Shown piece after piece: positions 41,811 through 50,959 of a stretch of 64,000 bases of DNA. The stretch spans positions 52,466 to 116,465 of the forward strand of contig CAJTYA010000004.1 of the NCBI GenBank assembly GCA_910583985.1. The letters are read 5' to 3'. The notes below the pieces were generated by a model. That model did no database searches, was not told the DNA's origin, and saw nothing but the letters and a program-made list of their open reading frames with translations. The DNA comes from an uncultured Alistipes sp. (GTDB taxonomy: Bacteria > Bacteroidota > Bacteroidia > Bacteroidales > Rikenellaceae). Each line of letters starts with the position of its first letter. Position 1 is the stretch's first letter. The position numbers were made by a program, and so were the translations under genes.

Positions 41811-43052
41811 TCATTCTCCCTGTGCGGGAGCTACGGCGGCAGGAGCTTCCTTCTTGCGGCGTATGCCCATACGGGGAGCGCGCTTGAATTCCCGCGTGCG
41901 GTCGAAAATGTAGCGGTAGGTCGTATGTTTCTTGTGCTTCTTGGCGCAGACGTAGTTCTCGACCATGCGCATCATCACCGGGTTGAAGTCGCCGATCCAC
42001 GCCAGTTCGAGGCTTTCGTACCGGTTCTTCATCTCGTGAGCCACGGCCTGCTCGAACGTGTAGATCATGCCCGACTCGATGCCCTTGCCGTGGAACTCCG
42101 GCGCGACGCCGAAGATGATGGCGAAAATGCGCGTCGCTTTGCGGCTCACCTTGAGCCGCCACAGAAAGCGCAACTTCTGCCACAGGCCGAAGCGGCCCCG
42201 CAGCGGATGGATCACGCCGTTGAGGTCGGGCACCATGAGGTAGAACCCGATGGGCTCGTCGTCGTAATAGGCGAAATACATGAGCTTTTCGTCGATGATC
42301 GGCTTCATCTTGCGCATCAGCGCGAAGGCGTGCTCGCGGTCGATGGGCTTGACGCCCGAAAAACCGGCCCACGCCTTGTTGTAGACGGTCAGAAAATCCT
42401 CGGCGTATTTGTAGATGTCTTTTTTCTTAAGGTGTTCGAATCGGTAGCGGGGCTCCTCCTTGAGCCTGCGGACCCGTTCGTAGACGTTGTCGGGAAACAG
42501 CCCTTCGGCCAGCTCCCGGACATAGGTGTGCTGGTCGAAATAGTTGCGGAAGCCGTAATTTTCGAACAGCCGGACGTAATATTCGAAATTGTAGGGGTTC
42601 GTATAGAGCGGCGTGAACTCGAAGCCCTCGACCAGCAGCCCCCACCACTGGTCGCGGTCGCCGAAATTGATCGGCCCGTCCATCGCCTCCAACCCTCTGG
42701 CCGCGAGCCAGTCGCGGGCGGCGTCGAACAGCAGGTCGGCCACCCGCTGGTCGTCGATCGATTCGAAAAAGCCGCAGCCCCCCGTCGGCATGTACTCCGA
42801 AGCCGCGACCAGATCGCGGTTGTAGAACGCGGCGATGCGGCCTACGACCGTGCCGCGGCCGTCGCGGACGATCCAGCGGACGGCCTCGCCGTCGCGCAGC
42901 AGTTCGTTGGTACGGACATCGAAGCGGGACTCGATATCGCCGTCGAGCGGACAGATCCAGTGCGGTTCGTCGCGATAGAGCCGTTTGGGCAGATCGAGAA
43001 ACTCGCGCGCCGCCCGGCGCGAAGCCACTTCTTCGAGCGTATATTCAGCCAT
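41811..43052 (-). CDS. GNAT-fold acyltransferase-like protein
   Basis: A 413-residue protein typical of a Bacteroidota family annotated as GNAT-like. Features are FLDLPKRLYRDEPHWICPLDGDIE near the N-terminus, GPINFGDRDQWWGLLVEGF in the middle, and a GNAT core in the second half (GFYLMVPDLNGVI, FGVAPEFHGKGIESGMIY, with HGKG at the acetyl-CoA loop position). The tail is basic. The start MAEYTLEE at 43052 is preferred over two upstream ATGs because the promoter (43073-43080, minus) would place transcription between them. Divergent from the PEP-synthase-like gene. Acyl donor and acceptor unknown. Confidence 0.75.
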   Translation of the reverse strand: MAEYTLEEVASRRAAREFLDLPKRLYRDEPHWICPLDGDIESRFDVRTNELLRDGEAVRWIVRDGRGTVVGRIAAFYNRDLVAASEYMPTGGCGFFESIDDQRVADLLFDAARDWLAARGLEAMDGPINFGDRDQWWGLLVEGFEFTPLYTNPYNFEYYVRLFENYGFRNYFDQHTYVRELAEGLFPDNVYERVRRLKEEPRYRFEHLKKKDIYKYAEDFLTVYNKAWAGFSGVKPIDREHAFALMRKMKPIIDEKLMYFAYYDDEPIGFYLMVPDLNGVIHPLRGRFGLWQKLRFLWRLKVSRKATRIFAIIFGVAPEFHGKGIESGMIYTFEQAVAHEMKNRYESLELAWIGDFNPVMMRMVENYVCAKKHKKHTTYRYIFDRTREFKRAPRMGIRRKKEAPAAVAPAQGE

Positions 43053-43072
43053 AAGGTTTCCCATAGTTTCCA

Positions 43073-43080
43073 CAAAGGTA
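43073..43080 (-). promoter_or_regulatory. -7 promoter element of the GNAT-like gene
   Basis: TACCTTTG on the minus strand, an exact match. The predicted transcript start is near 43066. Confidence 0.6.
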
Positions 43081-43102
43081 AGAAAACTCCCGGAAATTTA
43101 TA

Positions 43103-43110
43103 TACATTTG
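43103..43110 (+). promoter_or_regulatory. -7 promoter element of the PEP-synthase-like gene
   Basis: TACATTTG, an exact match, 25 bases before the start. Back-to-back with the divergent promoter 23 bases away. Confidence 0.65.
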
Positions 43111-43134
43111 CCCGTATCCCAAAATCACCGGCCC

Positions 43135-46113
43135 ATGACCTCCGAGGTTTCCTCCGCCAACGCCCCCGTCGTTTCGATCGACTACGGCAACCTGATGCAG
43201 AAACGCATCCGTCGAGTGCTGCTCATCTGCAGCAGTTACGACGCCTTCGCCCTCGAAGAGGACGGACGCATCAACGTACAGATCAACAACGAATACATCA
43301 ACCTGAACCTGAGCAACCCGCCCTCGTTCAAACGCGTCAGCTCGTCGGACGAAGCGCTGGAGCTGCTGCGCGAAAACGACTCGTTCGATCTGGCCATCAG
43401 CATGTTCAACGTCGGCGACGTCGACATTTTCCACCTCTCCAAGATGGTCAAGGAGATCCGGCCCGACATCCCCGTCGTGCTGCTGGCCAACTTCTCGAAA
43501 GACATCAACAAGCGCATCGAGCAGGGCGACGCCTCGGCCATCGACTACATCTTCTACTGGCACGGCAATGCCGACCTGATCCTGACCATCATCAAGCTCA
43601 TCGAGGACCGCATGAACGCCGACAACGACATTCTGGGCGTGGGCGTGCAGTGCATCCTGCTCGTCGAGGACTCGATCAAATACTATTCGACCTACCTGCC
43701 GGCCATCTACAAATTAGTGCTGCAACAGAACAGCGAATTTCTCAAGGAGGCGCTCAACGAGCAGCAGCAGATGCTCCGCAAGCGCGCCCGCCCCAAAATT
43801 CTGCTGGCCACCAACTACACCGAAGCGGTGGAGCTGTACGAAAAGTACAAGAAGAACCTGCTGGGCGTCATCTCCGACGTGGGATTCGTCCTGCACAAGG
43901 GCGACCCTTCGGCGAGCGAAAAGCTCGACGCGGGCATCGACCTGTGCCGGCTCATCAAGGCCGACAACCCGCAGATGCCGTTTCTCATGCAGTCCTCGCA
44001 GGAGAGCATGCGGGCCACGGCCGAGGAGTTGGGCGTGGGCTTCATCGCCAAATATTCCAAAACGCTGCTGCTCGAACTGAGCGACTACATCGGCGAGGAG
44101 TTCACCTTCGGCGACTTCGTCTTCAAGGACCTGACCACCGGAGAGGTCATCGGACGGGCCAAGGACCTGCGCGACATGCAACATCTGGTCATGGAGATTC
44201 CCGAAGAGGTGCTGCTCTACCACGCCTCGCGCAACAGGCTTTCGAAATGGATGTACTCGCGCGGGCTCTTCTCGCTGGGCGCCGCCATGCGGGCCGCCCG
44301 CAAGAGCCATTTCAACTCGACGGACGAAATGCGCGCCTTCATCGCCGGGGCCATCCGCGAATACCGCATCCTGCAAGGTCACGGCGTCGTGGCCCGCTTC
44401 GACCCGGCCACCTACAACCGCTACATCTGGTTCGCCCGCATGGGCAACGGATCGCTCGGCGGCAAGGGCCGCGGCCTCGCCTTCATGAACAGCATGTTGC
44501 AGAAATACCGCCTCTACAACAAATACGAGGGCATCAAGGTCACGCTGCCGCGCACGGTCGTCGTCGCCACCGACTACTTCGACGAGTTCATCCGCGACAA
44601 CGGGCTGCAATACGTCATCAACGCCGACATCGCCGACGAGGAAATCCTCTCGGAATTCGTCAGTTCGCGCCTGCCCGAAGCGCTGGTCGAGGAGCTGAGG
44701 GTCTACATCCGCCACGCGACCAAACCGCTGGCCATCCGGTCGAGTTCCAAACTCGAAGACTCCCACTACCAGCCCTTCGCCGGCATCTACTCGACCTACA
44801 TGATTCCGCTAACCGACAACGAGGACCAAACGCTGCGCCTGCTGGGCAAGGCGATCAAGAGCGTCTACGCCTCGGTCTACTTCGCCTCGTCGCGGGCCTA
44901 TATCCAAGCCTCGGACAACCTGCTGGGCGAGGAGAAAATGGGCATCGTCATTCAGGAGGTGTGCGGTTCGGAAGACAACGGCTATTTTTTCCCGACCCTC
45001 TCCGGCGTAGCCCGCTCGCTGAACTTCTACCCCATCGGCGACGAAAAGCCGCAGGACGGCATCGTCAATCTGGCCTTCGGGCTGGGCAAGCTCGTCGTCG
45101 AGGGCGGACTCACGCTGCGCTTCTCGCCCCGCTACCCGAAAAACATCCTGCAACTCTCGACGACGGAACTGGCCCTGCGGGACACGCAGCGCGAAATGTA
45201 CGCGCTGAACCTCAAGCCCGAAGAGTTCAAGACGTCGATCGACGACGCGGTGAACCTCACCCGCTTCGAGATCAACAAGGCCAAGCATTTCCGCAACATG
45301 CGCTACGTAGCCTCGACGTGGGACATGCAGAACCAGCGCATCACCGACAGCACGTTCGAGGACGGCCGCAAGATCATCACCTTTTCGCAGATTCTCAAAT
45401 ACGACACGATTCCGCTGGCCGAAATCGTGTGCGATCTGCTCCGCATCGGTCAGGAGGAGATGCGCTGTCCGGTCGAACTCGAATTTGCCGTGGACATGGA
45501 CGTACCCTACGGAGCCGACCGCACGTTCAGCTTCCTGCAAATCCGCCCCATCGTCGACTCGCAGGACAACCGTTCGCTCGACTGGGAAGAGGTCCCGACG
45601 GACGACGCGCTCATCTACGCCGAAAACGCGCTGGGACTCGGCGCCACCGAGGGGGTCTGCGATGTCGTCTACATCCGCAACGAGGCCTTCGACACGGCGC
45701 ATACGCAGGCGATTGCCGCGGAGATCAATACGCTGAACAACAAGATGCGGGCCGAGAAACGCCCCTACGTGCTGGTCGGCCCCGGACGCTGGGGGTCGAG
45801 CGACCCGTGGCTCGGCATCCCCGTCAAGTGGCCCTCCATTTCCGAGGCGAAAGTCATCGTCGAATGCGGACTCGAAAATTTCAGGGTCGAACCGAGCCAA
45901 GGCACCCACTTCTTCCAGAACCTCACCTCGTTCGGCGTAGGCTACCTGACGATCAATCCGTTCATGGGCGACGGTCGTTTCGACGCCGCCCGGCTCGACG
46001 GCATGGAAGCGCTGTACGAAAGCCCGTTCGTCCGCCACGTCCGCTTCCCCGCCCCGCTGTACATCTACATCGACGGGCGCAAGAACAAAGGCATCGTCCG
46101 CGAAAACGGATAG
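43135..46113 (+). CDS. PEP-synthase-like ATP-binding protein with receiver-like N-terminal domains
   Basis: A 992-residue protein. Residues about 20-150 and 180-355 each look like a response-regulator receiver fold (VLLICSSYD...LAISMFNVGDVD...DIPVVLLANFS; ILLVEDSIKYYSTYL...LGVISDVGF...MPFLMQSSQ). From about 440 onward there is a PPDK/PEP-synthase N-terminal ATP-grasp domain: NGSLGGKGRGLAF, AIRSSSKLEDSHYQPFAGIY near 535, and GPGRWGSSDPWLG near 882. The swivelling phosphohistidine domain (TxHxA) and the PEP-binding barrel of true PEP synthase are absent, and the protein ends shortly after the ATP-grasp. It therefore cannot run the full PEP synthase reaction alone. It may phosphorylate a partner or a small molecule under control of the receiver-like domains. 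Single gene with its own promoter. Confidence 0.82.
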   Translation: MTSEVSSANAPVVSIDYGNLMQKRIRRVLLICSSYDAFALEEDGRINVQINNEYINLNLSNPPSFKRVSSSDEALELLRENDSFDLAISMFNVGDVDIFHLSKMVKEIRPDIPVVLLANFSKDINKRIEQGDASAIDYIFYWHGNADLILTIIKLIEDRMNADNDILGVGVQCILLVEDSIKYYSTYLPAIYKLVLQQNSEFLKEALNEQQQMLRKRARPKILLATNYTEAVELYEKYKKNLLGVISDVGFVLHKGDPSASEKLDAGIDLCRLIKADNPQMPFLMQSSQESMRATAEELGVGFIAKYSKTLLLELSDYIGEEFTFGDFVFKDLTTGEVIGRAKDLRDMQHLVMEIPEEVLLYHASRNRLSKWMYSRGLFSLGAAMRAARKSHFNSTDEMRAFIAGAIREYRILQGHGVVARFDPATYNRYIWFARMGNGSLGGKGRGLAFMNSMLQKYRLYNKYEGIKVTLPRTVVVATDYFDEFIRDNGLQYVINADIADEEILSEFVSSRLPEALVEELRVYIRHATKPLAIRSSSKLEDSHYQPFAGIYSTYMIPLTDNEDQTLRLLGKAIKSVYASVYFASSRAYIQASDNLLGEEKMGIVIQEVCGSEDNGYFFPTLSGVARSLNFYPIGDEKPQDGIVNLAFGLGKLVVEGGLTLRFSPRYPKNILQLSTTELALRDTQREMYALNLKPEEFKTSIDDAVNLTRFEINKAKHFRNMRYVASTWDMQNQRITDSTFEDGRKIITFSQILKYDTIPLAEIVCDLLRIGQEEMRCPVELEFAVDMDVPYGADRTFSFLQIRPIVDSQDNRSLDWEEVPTDDALIYAENALGLGATEGVCDVVYIRNEAFDTAHTQAIAAEINTLNNKMRAEKRPYVLVGPGRWGSSDPWLGIPVKWPSISEAKVIVECGLENFRVEPSQGTHFFQNLTSFGVGYLTINPFMGDGRFDAARLDGMEALYESPFVRHVRFPAPLYIYIDGRKNKGIVRENG

Positions 46114-46608
46114 GCCGGTCCTGCCTCGGAGAGCCGCCCTCGCGGACATTCCTCCGATTTCTCCGGTCCGGGCAACGGCATCGTTCCCCGGACCGTTGCC
46201 TACCCGGCGCGGCCCGCTGTTTCCCGCTTCTCCCTCGCGGCGCTCCGACGGACATTCCGGCTCGGCAGCGTCCGAGCGACCGCCCCGCTCCCGACGAACG
46301 GACCTTTTCCGTACAGCATGCCAGCCATTTGATTTTCCGGATATTTCGGCGTACATTCGTTCGAAGAGAGTTTTCCGGTACCGCAGCGCGCCTTCCGAAA
46401 GACGACGAGCGACTTCCGCAGACTGTGAAACAAGACCGCTCCAAGGAACAGGTCCCGTGGGCGTGCACTCCCGACATAGCCTCCGAACCGTTCCCGGAAC
46501 CGCTCCGCCGGTTTTACCCGAACCGGGCGGCCGTCGGATCACGGCCGACGATTCGGAATCTGTCGAATTTGCGACATTCGAGCGTGCCGTAAGAAAAATA
46601 AATGCCCA
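46114..46608. other. Spacer after the PEP-synthase-like gene
   Basis: A GC-rich hairpin at 46163-46194 (CGGTCCGGG...CCCGGACCG, no T-run) may end the upstream transcript. The composition turns AT-rich near 46560, ahead of the next gene. No gene is supported. Confidence 0.45.
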
Positions 46609-47145
46609 ATGAAAAAAATCATTTTAGCAAGTGTTTTGTTTCTGTTTTGTGCCGAAATCAGTCATGCACAAATCGAGTTTTTGAGCACGTTTCGTTATAT
46701 GCCTAAAGTTATTCACACCAGAGACAGTGAAAAGTATATTCCGGCAGGATACGAAATAGGCATACCTTGGATCTATCATGGAGTATGTGCAATATCTTGG
46801 AAGGATGATTTTTGGACTTTCCTCTCTGGAGGTCAGCGTTATGGTGCGATTGCCATACCGGCTCCAATGCGTCCGTATGACGGGGAAACGAAAACACTCC
46901 GCATAACGGACAATTCTAAAACGACATATCGCAGCATTTCTTACGATTCTCTCGAACGATACATTCCTGAAGATGTTCTTCGTAGGGATCTATGGAAAAA
47001 TGTCACTCCATTCTCGAAAAAGAAAAGGAATCGTGAAAATATGATAATCACGAACGACAGTCTGACGATCTATCTGATTAATATTCCGCCGAAACACCTC
47101 GAAGCGGTCCGAAAGATCGTAACGACTCCGATCGACGATGATTAA
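46609..47145 (+). CDS. Secreted protein of unknown function in an AT-rich island
   Basis: A 178-residue protein with a clear signal peptide (IILASVLFLFCAEISHAQ). The mature part has no motif I recognise: ...IPAGYEIGIPWIYHGVCAISW..., a hydrophilic middle, and ...SLTIYLINIPPKHLEAVRKI.... The gene is markedly more AT-rich than its neighbours and uses ATA, TTA and AGA codons that are rare elsewhere in the window, which suggests recent acquisition. A short open frame with its own signal-like start follows at 47203. Confidence 0.65.
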   Translation: MKKIILASVLFLFCAEISHAQIEFLSTFRYMPKVIHTRDSEKYIPAGYEIGIPWIYHGVCAISWKDDFWTFLSGGQRYGAIAIPAPMRPYDGETKTLRITDNSKTTYRSISYDSLERYIPEDVLRRDLWKNVTPFSKKKRNRENMIITNDSLTIYLINIPPKHLEAVRKIVTTPIDDD

Positions 47146-47202
47146 TACATAATCATTCTGAATTCCAACAGATTAAAACATCCTTATTTCGAAAAGGAGA
47201 CA

Positions 47203-47376
47203 ATGAAACAATTCCGTAAGGCGGTTCTGCTCTTTTATTTTTCGGTCTGTTTTATGTGTCGTCACCGCTGTTCCGCTCCCCCAATCATGCCGACGAGGAT
47301 TCTTCCGAACGGCAAGCGGGCCTGTCGCGACCGACGCATCGGAACCAGCGGCAGATTGTCGTCGTCCGCAGCCTGA
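47203..47376 (+). pseudogene. Possible remnant of a secreted-protein gene
   Basis: An AGGAGA ribosome-binding site lies 7 bases before an ATG that opens a signal-peptide-like sequence (MKQFRKAVLLFYFSVCF). It then turns into Arg- and Pro-rich sequence typical of the local GC-rich spacer and stops after 57 codons. It looks like the 5-prime end of a gene of the AT-rich island, truncated by a junction near 47260. It could also be a real small secreted peptide. Confidence 0.35.
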
Positions 47377-47403
47377 TTTCTGCCGTTCCGAACATAAAAT
47401 CGT

Positions 47404-47411
47404 TATCTTTG
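47404..47411 (+). promoter_or_regulatory. -7 promoter element of the small lipoprotein gene
   Basis: TATCTTTG, an exact match, 27 bases before the start. Confidence 0.6.
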
Positions 47412-47437
47412 TCGGAAACCTAATAAAACCGAACAAA

Positions 47438-47791
47438 ATGAAACCGAAATCAATCTGCAAAGGCATCTGCGGACTCTTCGCATCGCTCGCCTTCGTCGCC
47501 TGCAACGAAGCGGACATCGAAGGAGCATGGATCGAACCGATACCGGGCATGGAAAACACGATGCAAGGCATCGACCTGAAAAAAGGAGGCGAAGCCTCTT
47601 CGATCAACATGGCCACGCTGCAATACGAAACGTGGACGAAAGACGGCGACCTGTTGATTCTTTCGGGCCGAAGCATCGGCAACGGGACGACGATTCCGTT
47701 CACCGACACGCTCGTCATCGAAAAACTCACCGACGACGAACTCTCCCTGAAACGGGGCGAACTGGTTATCCGTTATAAAAAGCAGGAATAA
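47438..47791 (+). CDS. Small lipocalin-like lipoprotein
   Basis: A 117-residue lipoprotein (SLAFVAC-NEADIEGAW). The mature domain starts EGAWIEPIPG and continues in alternating strands (GIDLKKGGEASSINMATLQYETWTKDGDLLILSG, TLVIEKLTDDELSLKRGELVIRYKK), the pattern of the lipocalin-like domain frequent in Bacteroidota lipoproteins. Ligand unknown. Own promoter and terminator; base composition is like the core genes. Confidence 0.75.
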   Translation: MKPKSICKGICGLFASLAFVACNEADIEGAWIEPIPGMENTMQGIDLKKGGEASSINMATLQYETWTKDGDLLILSGRSIGNGTTIPFTDTLVIEKLTDDELSLKRGELVIRYKKQE

Positions 47792-47870
47792 ACGCCTTAT
47801 AAAGCCCCGACCGTCGTTCCTCGCACGACAAAAGCCGGACGAGGCCGGTCGCACCCCTTTCGGATTCTTC

Positions 47871-47896
47871 GGACGGCTATACAGCCGTCCTTTTTT
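47871..47896 (+). terminator. Terminator after the lipocalin-like gene
   Basis: GGACGGCT / AGCCGTCC around ATAC, followed by six T. Confidence 0.85.
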
Positions 47897-48482
47897 CGCC
47901 CCGTGTCCTCCATCGCCCTCCCAACCACCGCCGACACGCGCCGGAACTTATAGCGCACGACCGGCAAACACGCATCGGGCCGGAAGAACATCCGAGCGAG
48001 CATTCTCGGCCACGGACCTGTTCCGCACGGCAACAGTCGACCCGACGCGAGGTAGCAAAAGCGATCGCCACGACGAAAAGCATTACGGCCGCTGCAACGA
48101 ACCGCTCCCGGCATGCGTCAAAACGGCCGTCGGTCACACGCTCCGAAAAACGTCACCCCTCCTCGACCGCTCCGATCCCGTCCGACCAATTCGATCCGAC
48201 GGGAAGACACCGACCCTCCGGGATCACGGAGCCATGCCGCCGTCCGACCGGCGAGGACGGCCGGACGGAATATGCGTCGGCAAGGAGGCAATGCCCGAAT
48301 ACGGCACGCGATCCGTTCCTTCTGCGGCCATAGTTCGGGAACGGAAACGAAGCGCCATACCGCACCCAAAGCATTGCCCCGGAACGGGAATCGCCTTTCC
48401 CGCGAAGCGGCTCCGAAGGCGGACGAGCGCCGACGAAAGGACCGGACGAGCCCGCACCTCCTCTGGACGGGCGGTCCGCACG
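47897..48482. other. GC-rich spacer between convergent units
   Basis: Nothing supported. Long overlapping frames on both strands rich in Arg, Ala, Pro and Gly, with no start signals or domains. Confidence 0.45.
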
Positions 48483-48517
48483 AAAAACGGGGAGGATGCG
48501 CTCGGCATCCTCCCCGT
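48483..48517 (-). terminator. Terminator of rny
   Basis: A perfect 13-base stem (ACGGGGAGGATGC / GCATCCTCCCCGT) with a 5-base loop and TTTTTC on the minus strand. Confidence 0.88.
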
Positions 48518-48553
48518 CTGTTCCGACCGTTCCGGCGCCTGCCGGAAACGGGA

Positions 48554-50095
48554 CTATTTCGCGTAGCTGATCGAACGCGTTTCGCGGATGACGGTGATTT
48601 TCACCTGTCCCGGATAGGTCATTTCGTCCTGAATCTTCTTGGCGATGTCGTGCGAAAGGCTGTCGGCCTCCTGATCGGAAATCTTTTCGCTGCCGACGAT
48701 CACGCGCAATTCGCGACCCGCCTGAATGGCGTAGGTCTTCATCACGCCGGGATAGGCCATCGCCATGTCCTCCATTTCCTTGAGCCGCTTGATGTACGAT
48801 TCCACGACCTCGCGGCGGGCGCCCGGACGGGCACCGGAAATCGCGTCGCAGACCTGCACGATGGGGGCGATGAGGTTGGTCATCTCCATTTCGTCGTGGT
48901 GCGCGCCGATGGCGTTGGTCACCTCGGCCTTTTCCTTGAACTTCTCGGCCAGTTTCATACCGATGATGGCATGCGGCAGTTCCGGCTCGTCGTCGGGCAC
49001 CTTGCCGATGTCGTGCAACAGACCGGCCCGGCGGGCCAGCTTGGCGTTGAGGCCCAGTTCGGCGGCCATGATGCCGCACAGGTTGGCCACCTCGCGGGAG
49101 TGCTGCAAGAGGTTCTGTCCGTAGGACGAACGGTATTTCATCTTACCGATGAGCCGGATGAGTTCGGGATGGAGCCCGTGGATGCCCAGATCGATCGTCG
49201 TCCGCTTGCCGGCTTCGATGATCTCCTCCTCGATCTGTTTCTGCACCTTGGCTACGACCTCCTCGATGCGGGCGGGATGGATGCGGCCGTCGGTCACCAG
49301 TTGGTGGAGCGCCAGCCGGGCGATCTCCCTGCGCACGGGATCGAAGCCCGAAAGGATGATCGCTTCGGGCGTGTCGTCGACGATGATTTCGACGCCCGTG
49401 GCGGCTTCCAGCGCCCGGATATTGCGGCCCTCGCGGCCGATGATGCGGCCCTTGACCTCGTCGCTGTCGATGTTGAACACCGTGACCGAGTTTTCGATGG
49501 CCGCCTCGGTGGCTACGCGCTGGATCGTCTGCACGACGATCTTCTTGGCCTCCTTGCCCGCCGTCATCTTGGCCTCCTCCATCACTTCGTTCACGTAGGT
49601 CATGGCCTCGGTTTTGGCCTCGGCCTTCATGTTTTCGATCAGGATGTTCTTGGCCTCCTCGCTGCTCAGGCCGCCGATCTGTTCCAACCGCACGTTCTGG
49701 TCCTTGATCTTGCGGTCGAGTTCCTCCTTGCGGTGCTCGACGTTCTGCAACTGCGATTCGAGACGGTTGCGCAGCGCGTCCTGCTCCTTGAGTTTCTTGC
49801 CGAGCTCTTCCTGCTGCCCCTGAAGGTTGCTTTCGATCTGGCGGGCGCGCTGTTCGCTCTGGGCGATCTTCTGGTTGCGCTCGTTGACGGTCCGGTCGTG
49901 CTCGCTCTTGAGCTGAATGAATTTTTCCTTCGCCTGAAGAATTTTCTCTTTCTTGATCATTTCGCCGTCGGCCTCGGCCTTGCGGATGATCGCGTCGCAC
50001 CGGTTTTTCGTGGCACGGGTCGTGATCCTGTGCGCTGCGAAACCGGCGACGGCGGCGGTCGCCACGGCAATTATCGCAATGATTATCACACTCAT
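48554..50095 (-). CDS. rny: Ribonuclease Y
   Basis: A 513-residue RNase Y, the membrane-anchored endoribonuclease that starts mRNA decay. It has an N-terminal transmembrane helix (SVIIIAIIAVATAAVAGFAA), a long coiled coil of about residues 25-200, a KH domain with GRIIGREGRNIRALE, and an HD domain with the catalytic HDIGK (GLLHDIGKVPDD) and HHDEMEM. The length matches the family. The 6S RNA gene lies just upstream on the same strand, then zapA. YaaT-like PSP1 protein is encoded elsewhere in the window. Confidence 0.95.
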   Translation of the reverse strand: MSVIIIAIIAVATAAVAGFAAHRITTRATKNRCDAIIRKAEADGEMIKKEKILQAKEKFIQLKSEHDRTVNERNQKIAQSEQRARQIESNLQGQQEELGKKLKEQDALRNRLESQLQNVEHRKEELDRKIKDQNVRLEQIGGLSSEEAKNILIENMKAEAKTEAMTYVNEVMEEAKMTAGKEAKKIVVQTIQRVATEAAIENSVTVFNIDSDEVKGRIIGREGRNIRALEAATGVEIIVDDTPEAIILSGFDPVRREIARLALHQLVTDGRIHPARIEEVVAKVQKQIEEEIIEAGKRTTIDLGIHGLHPELIRLIGKMKYRSSYGQNLLQHSREVANLCGIMAAELGLNAKLARRAGLLHDIGKVPDDEPELPHAIIGMKLAEKFKEKAEVTNAIGAHHDEMEMTNLIAPIVQVCDAISGARPGARREVVESYIKRLKEMEDMAMAYPGVMKTYAIQAGRELRVIVGSEKISDQEADSLSHDIAKKIQDEMTYPGQVKITVIRETRSISYAK

Positions 50096-50347
50096 AACTT
50101 TGATAAAAGGTTAATGTTCGTTTATTTAAATTCAGTTATTCGTTCCGACGGAAGCACGTACTCCCGTCCGGGTCGTATCCATGAAAAATGCAACCGTACG
50201 TTCCGGCCCGGCGGCATTCAGGGTCTGGGACTCCGATTCGCCCGCCATCGCCGGCAATCCGGCTTTCCTTCCGATCCGTATCGGGATCCGGCGTCCGAGA
50301 GAAACCGGGCCGACGCGCGTCGAAGCACCGGGAACATACGACTACTA

Positions 50348-50566
50348 TAAAAAAATACCCGCATGGGATTCCTTTTTTCTGTTTGACGAAGCTCCGTATC
50401 GTCATGTGTGGGGCTGCCGTAAATCGCAAACGTCCAACGTCCCCCGGAGGGAAACTTTCCTCTGGAGAGGAAAGGTAAGGCCTGTTTTTGAAACACCTGA
50501 GCTTGACCCCAAGTAGAAATAATGTTGAGTTTCGCAAAGCTTAAAAGGAATCCATGCGGGATTTCA
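50348..50566 (-). ncRNA. ssrS: 6S RNA
   Basis: A transcript of about 215 bases on the minus strand. Its two ends pair over more than 30 bases: CCCGCATGGATTCCTTTT near the 5-prime end with AAAAAAGGAATCCCATGCGGG near the 3-prime end, and GAAACTC with GAGCTTC further in. It closes with TATTTTTTTA, a U-tail. The long irregular double-stranded rod with an open centre is the 6S RNA design, which mimics an open promoter and binds sigma-70-type RNA polymerase. Its position between zapA and rny agrees with the 6S locus in Bacteroidota and the zapA linkage known in Proteobacteria. No covariance search was possible here. Confidence 0.8.
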
Positions 50567-50615
50567 TTCCTTCGTGTATCGTAAGAACCTCCGTTCCCCA
50601 CGGGGAACTGTGCGT

Positions 50616-50909
50616 CTATCGTTTCAAATCGTTCAGGTAACCGTCGATCTCCCGTCCGATTTCCTGCAAGCGGTTCATTTCTTCGGGCAATTCCCGTGCC
50701 ATTTCCAGCCCTACCTTGTCGACGGCGATCTGCAATGCCGCCATGGCCAGATAGTCTTCGGGTTCGGCCATGAACCTCGTCTTATATACGGCGATCATCG
50801 AGTTGATATCCAGCGCCGCCTTGCGGTACTTCTCCTCCTCGGCCTGCGGAATGGTCATCGGATATTCCTTCCCGGCCAATTTGACGGATATTCTCCTCTT
50901 GCCTGCCAT
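50616..50909 (-). CDS. zapA: Cell division protein ZapA
   Basis: A 97-residue ZapA, which cross-links FtsZ filaments at midcell. The family pattern is visible in KRRISVKLAGKEYPMTI, the EEKYRKAALDINSMIAVYKTRF segment, and LAMAALQIAVDKV, with a helical C-terminus. It is preceded by a coiled-coil gene 50 bases upstream and followed by 6S RNA. Confidence 0.9.
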   Translation of the reverse strand: MAGKRRISVKLAGKEYPMTIPQAEEEKYRKAALDINSMIAVYKTRFMAEPEDYLAMAALQIAVDKVGLEMARELPEEMNRLQEIGREIDGYLNDLKR

Positions 50910-50959
50910 ACAAACGTGTCACTCGAATTATCATTGTTCCGTCGCCGGAAGTCCAATAA

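Noticed and set aside
46609..47145. Insertion sequence or phage origin for the AT-rich island
   Set aside because: No transposase, integrase, terminal inverted repeat or target duplication is visible.
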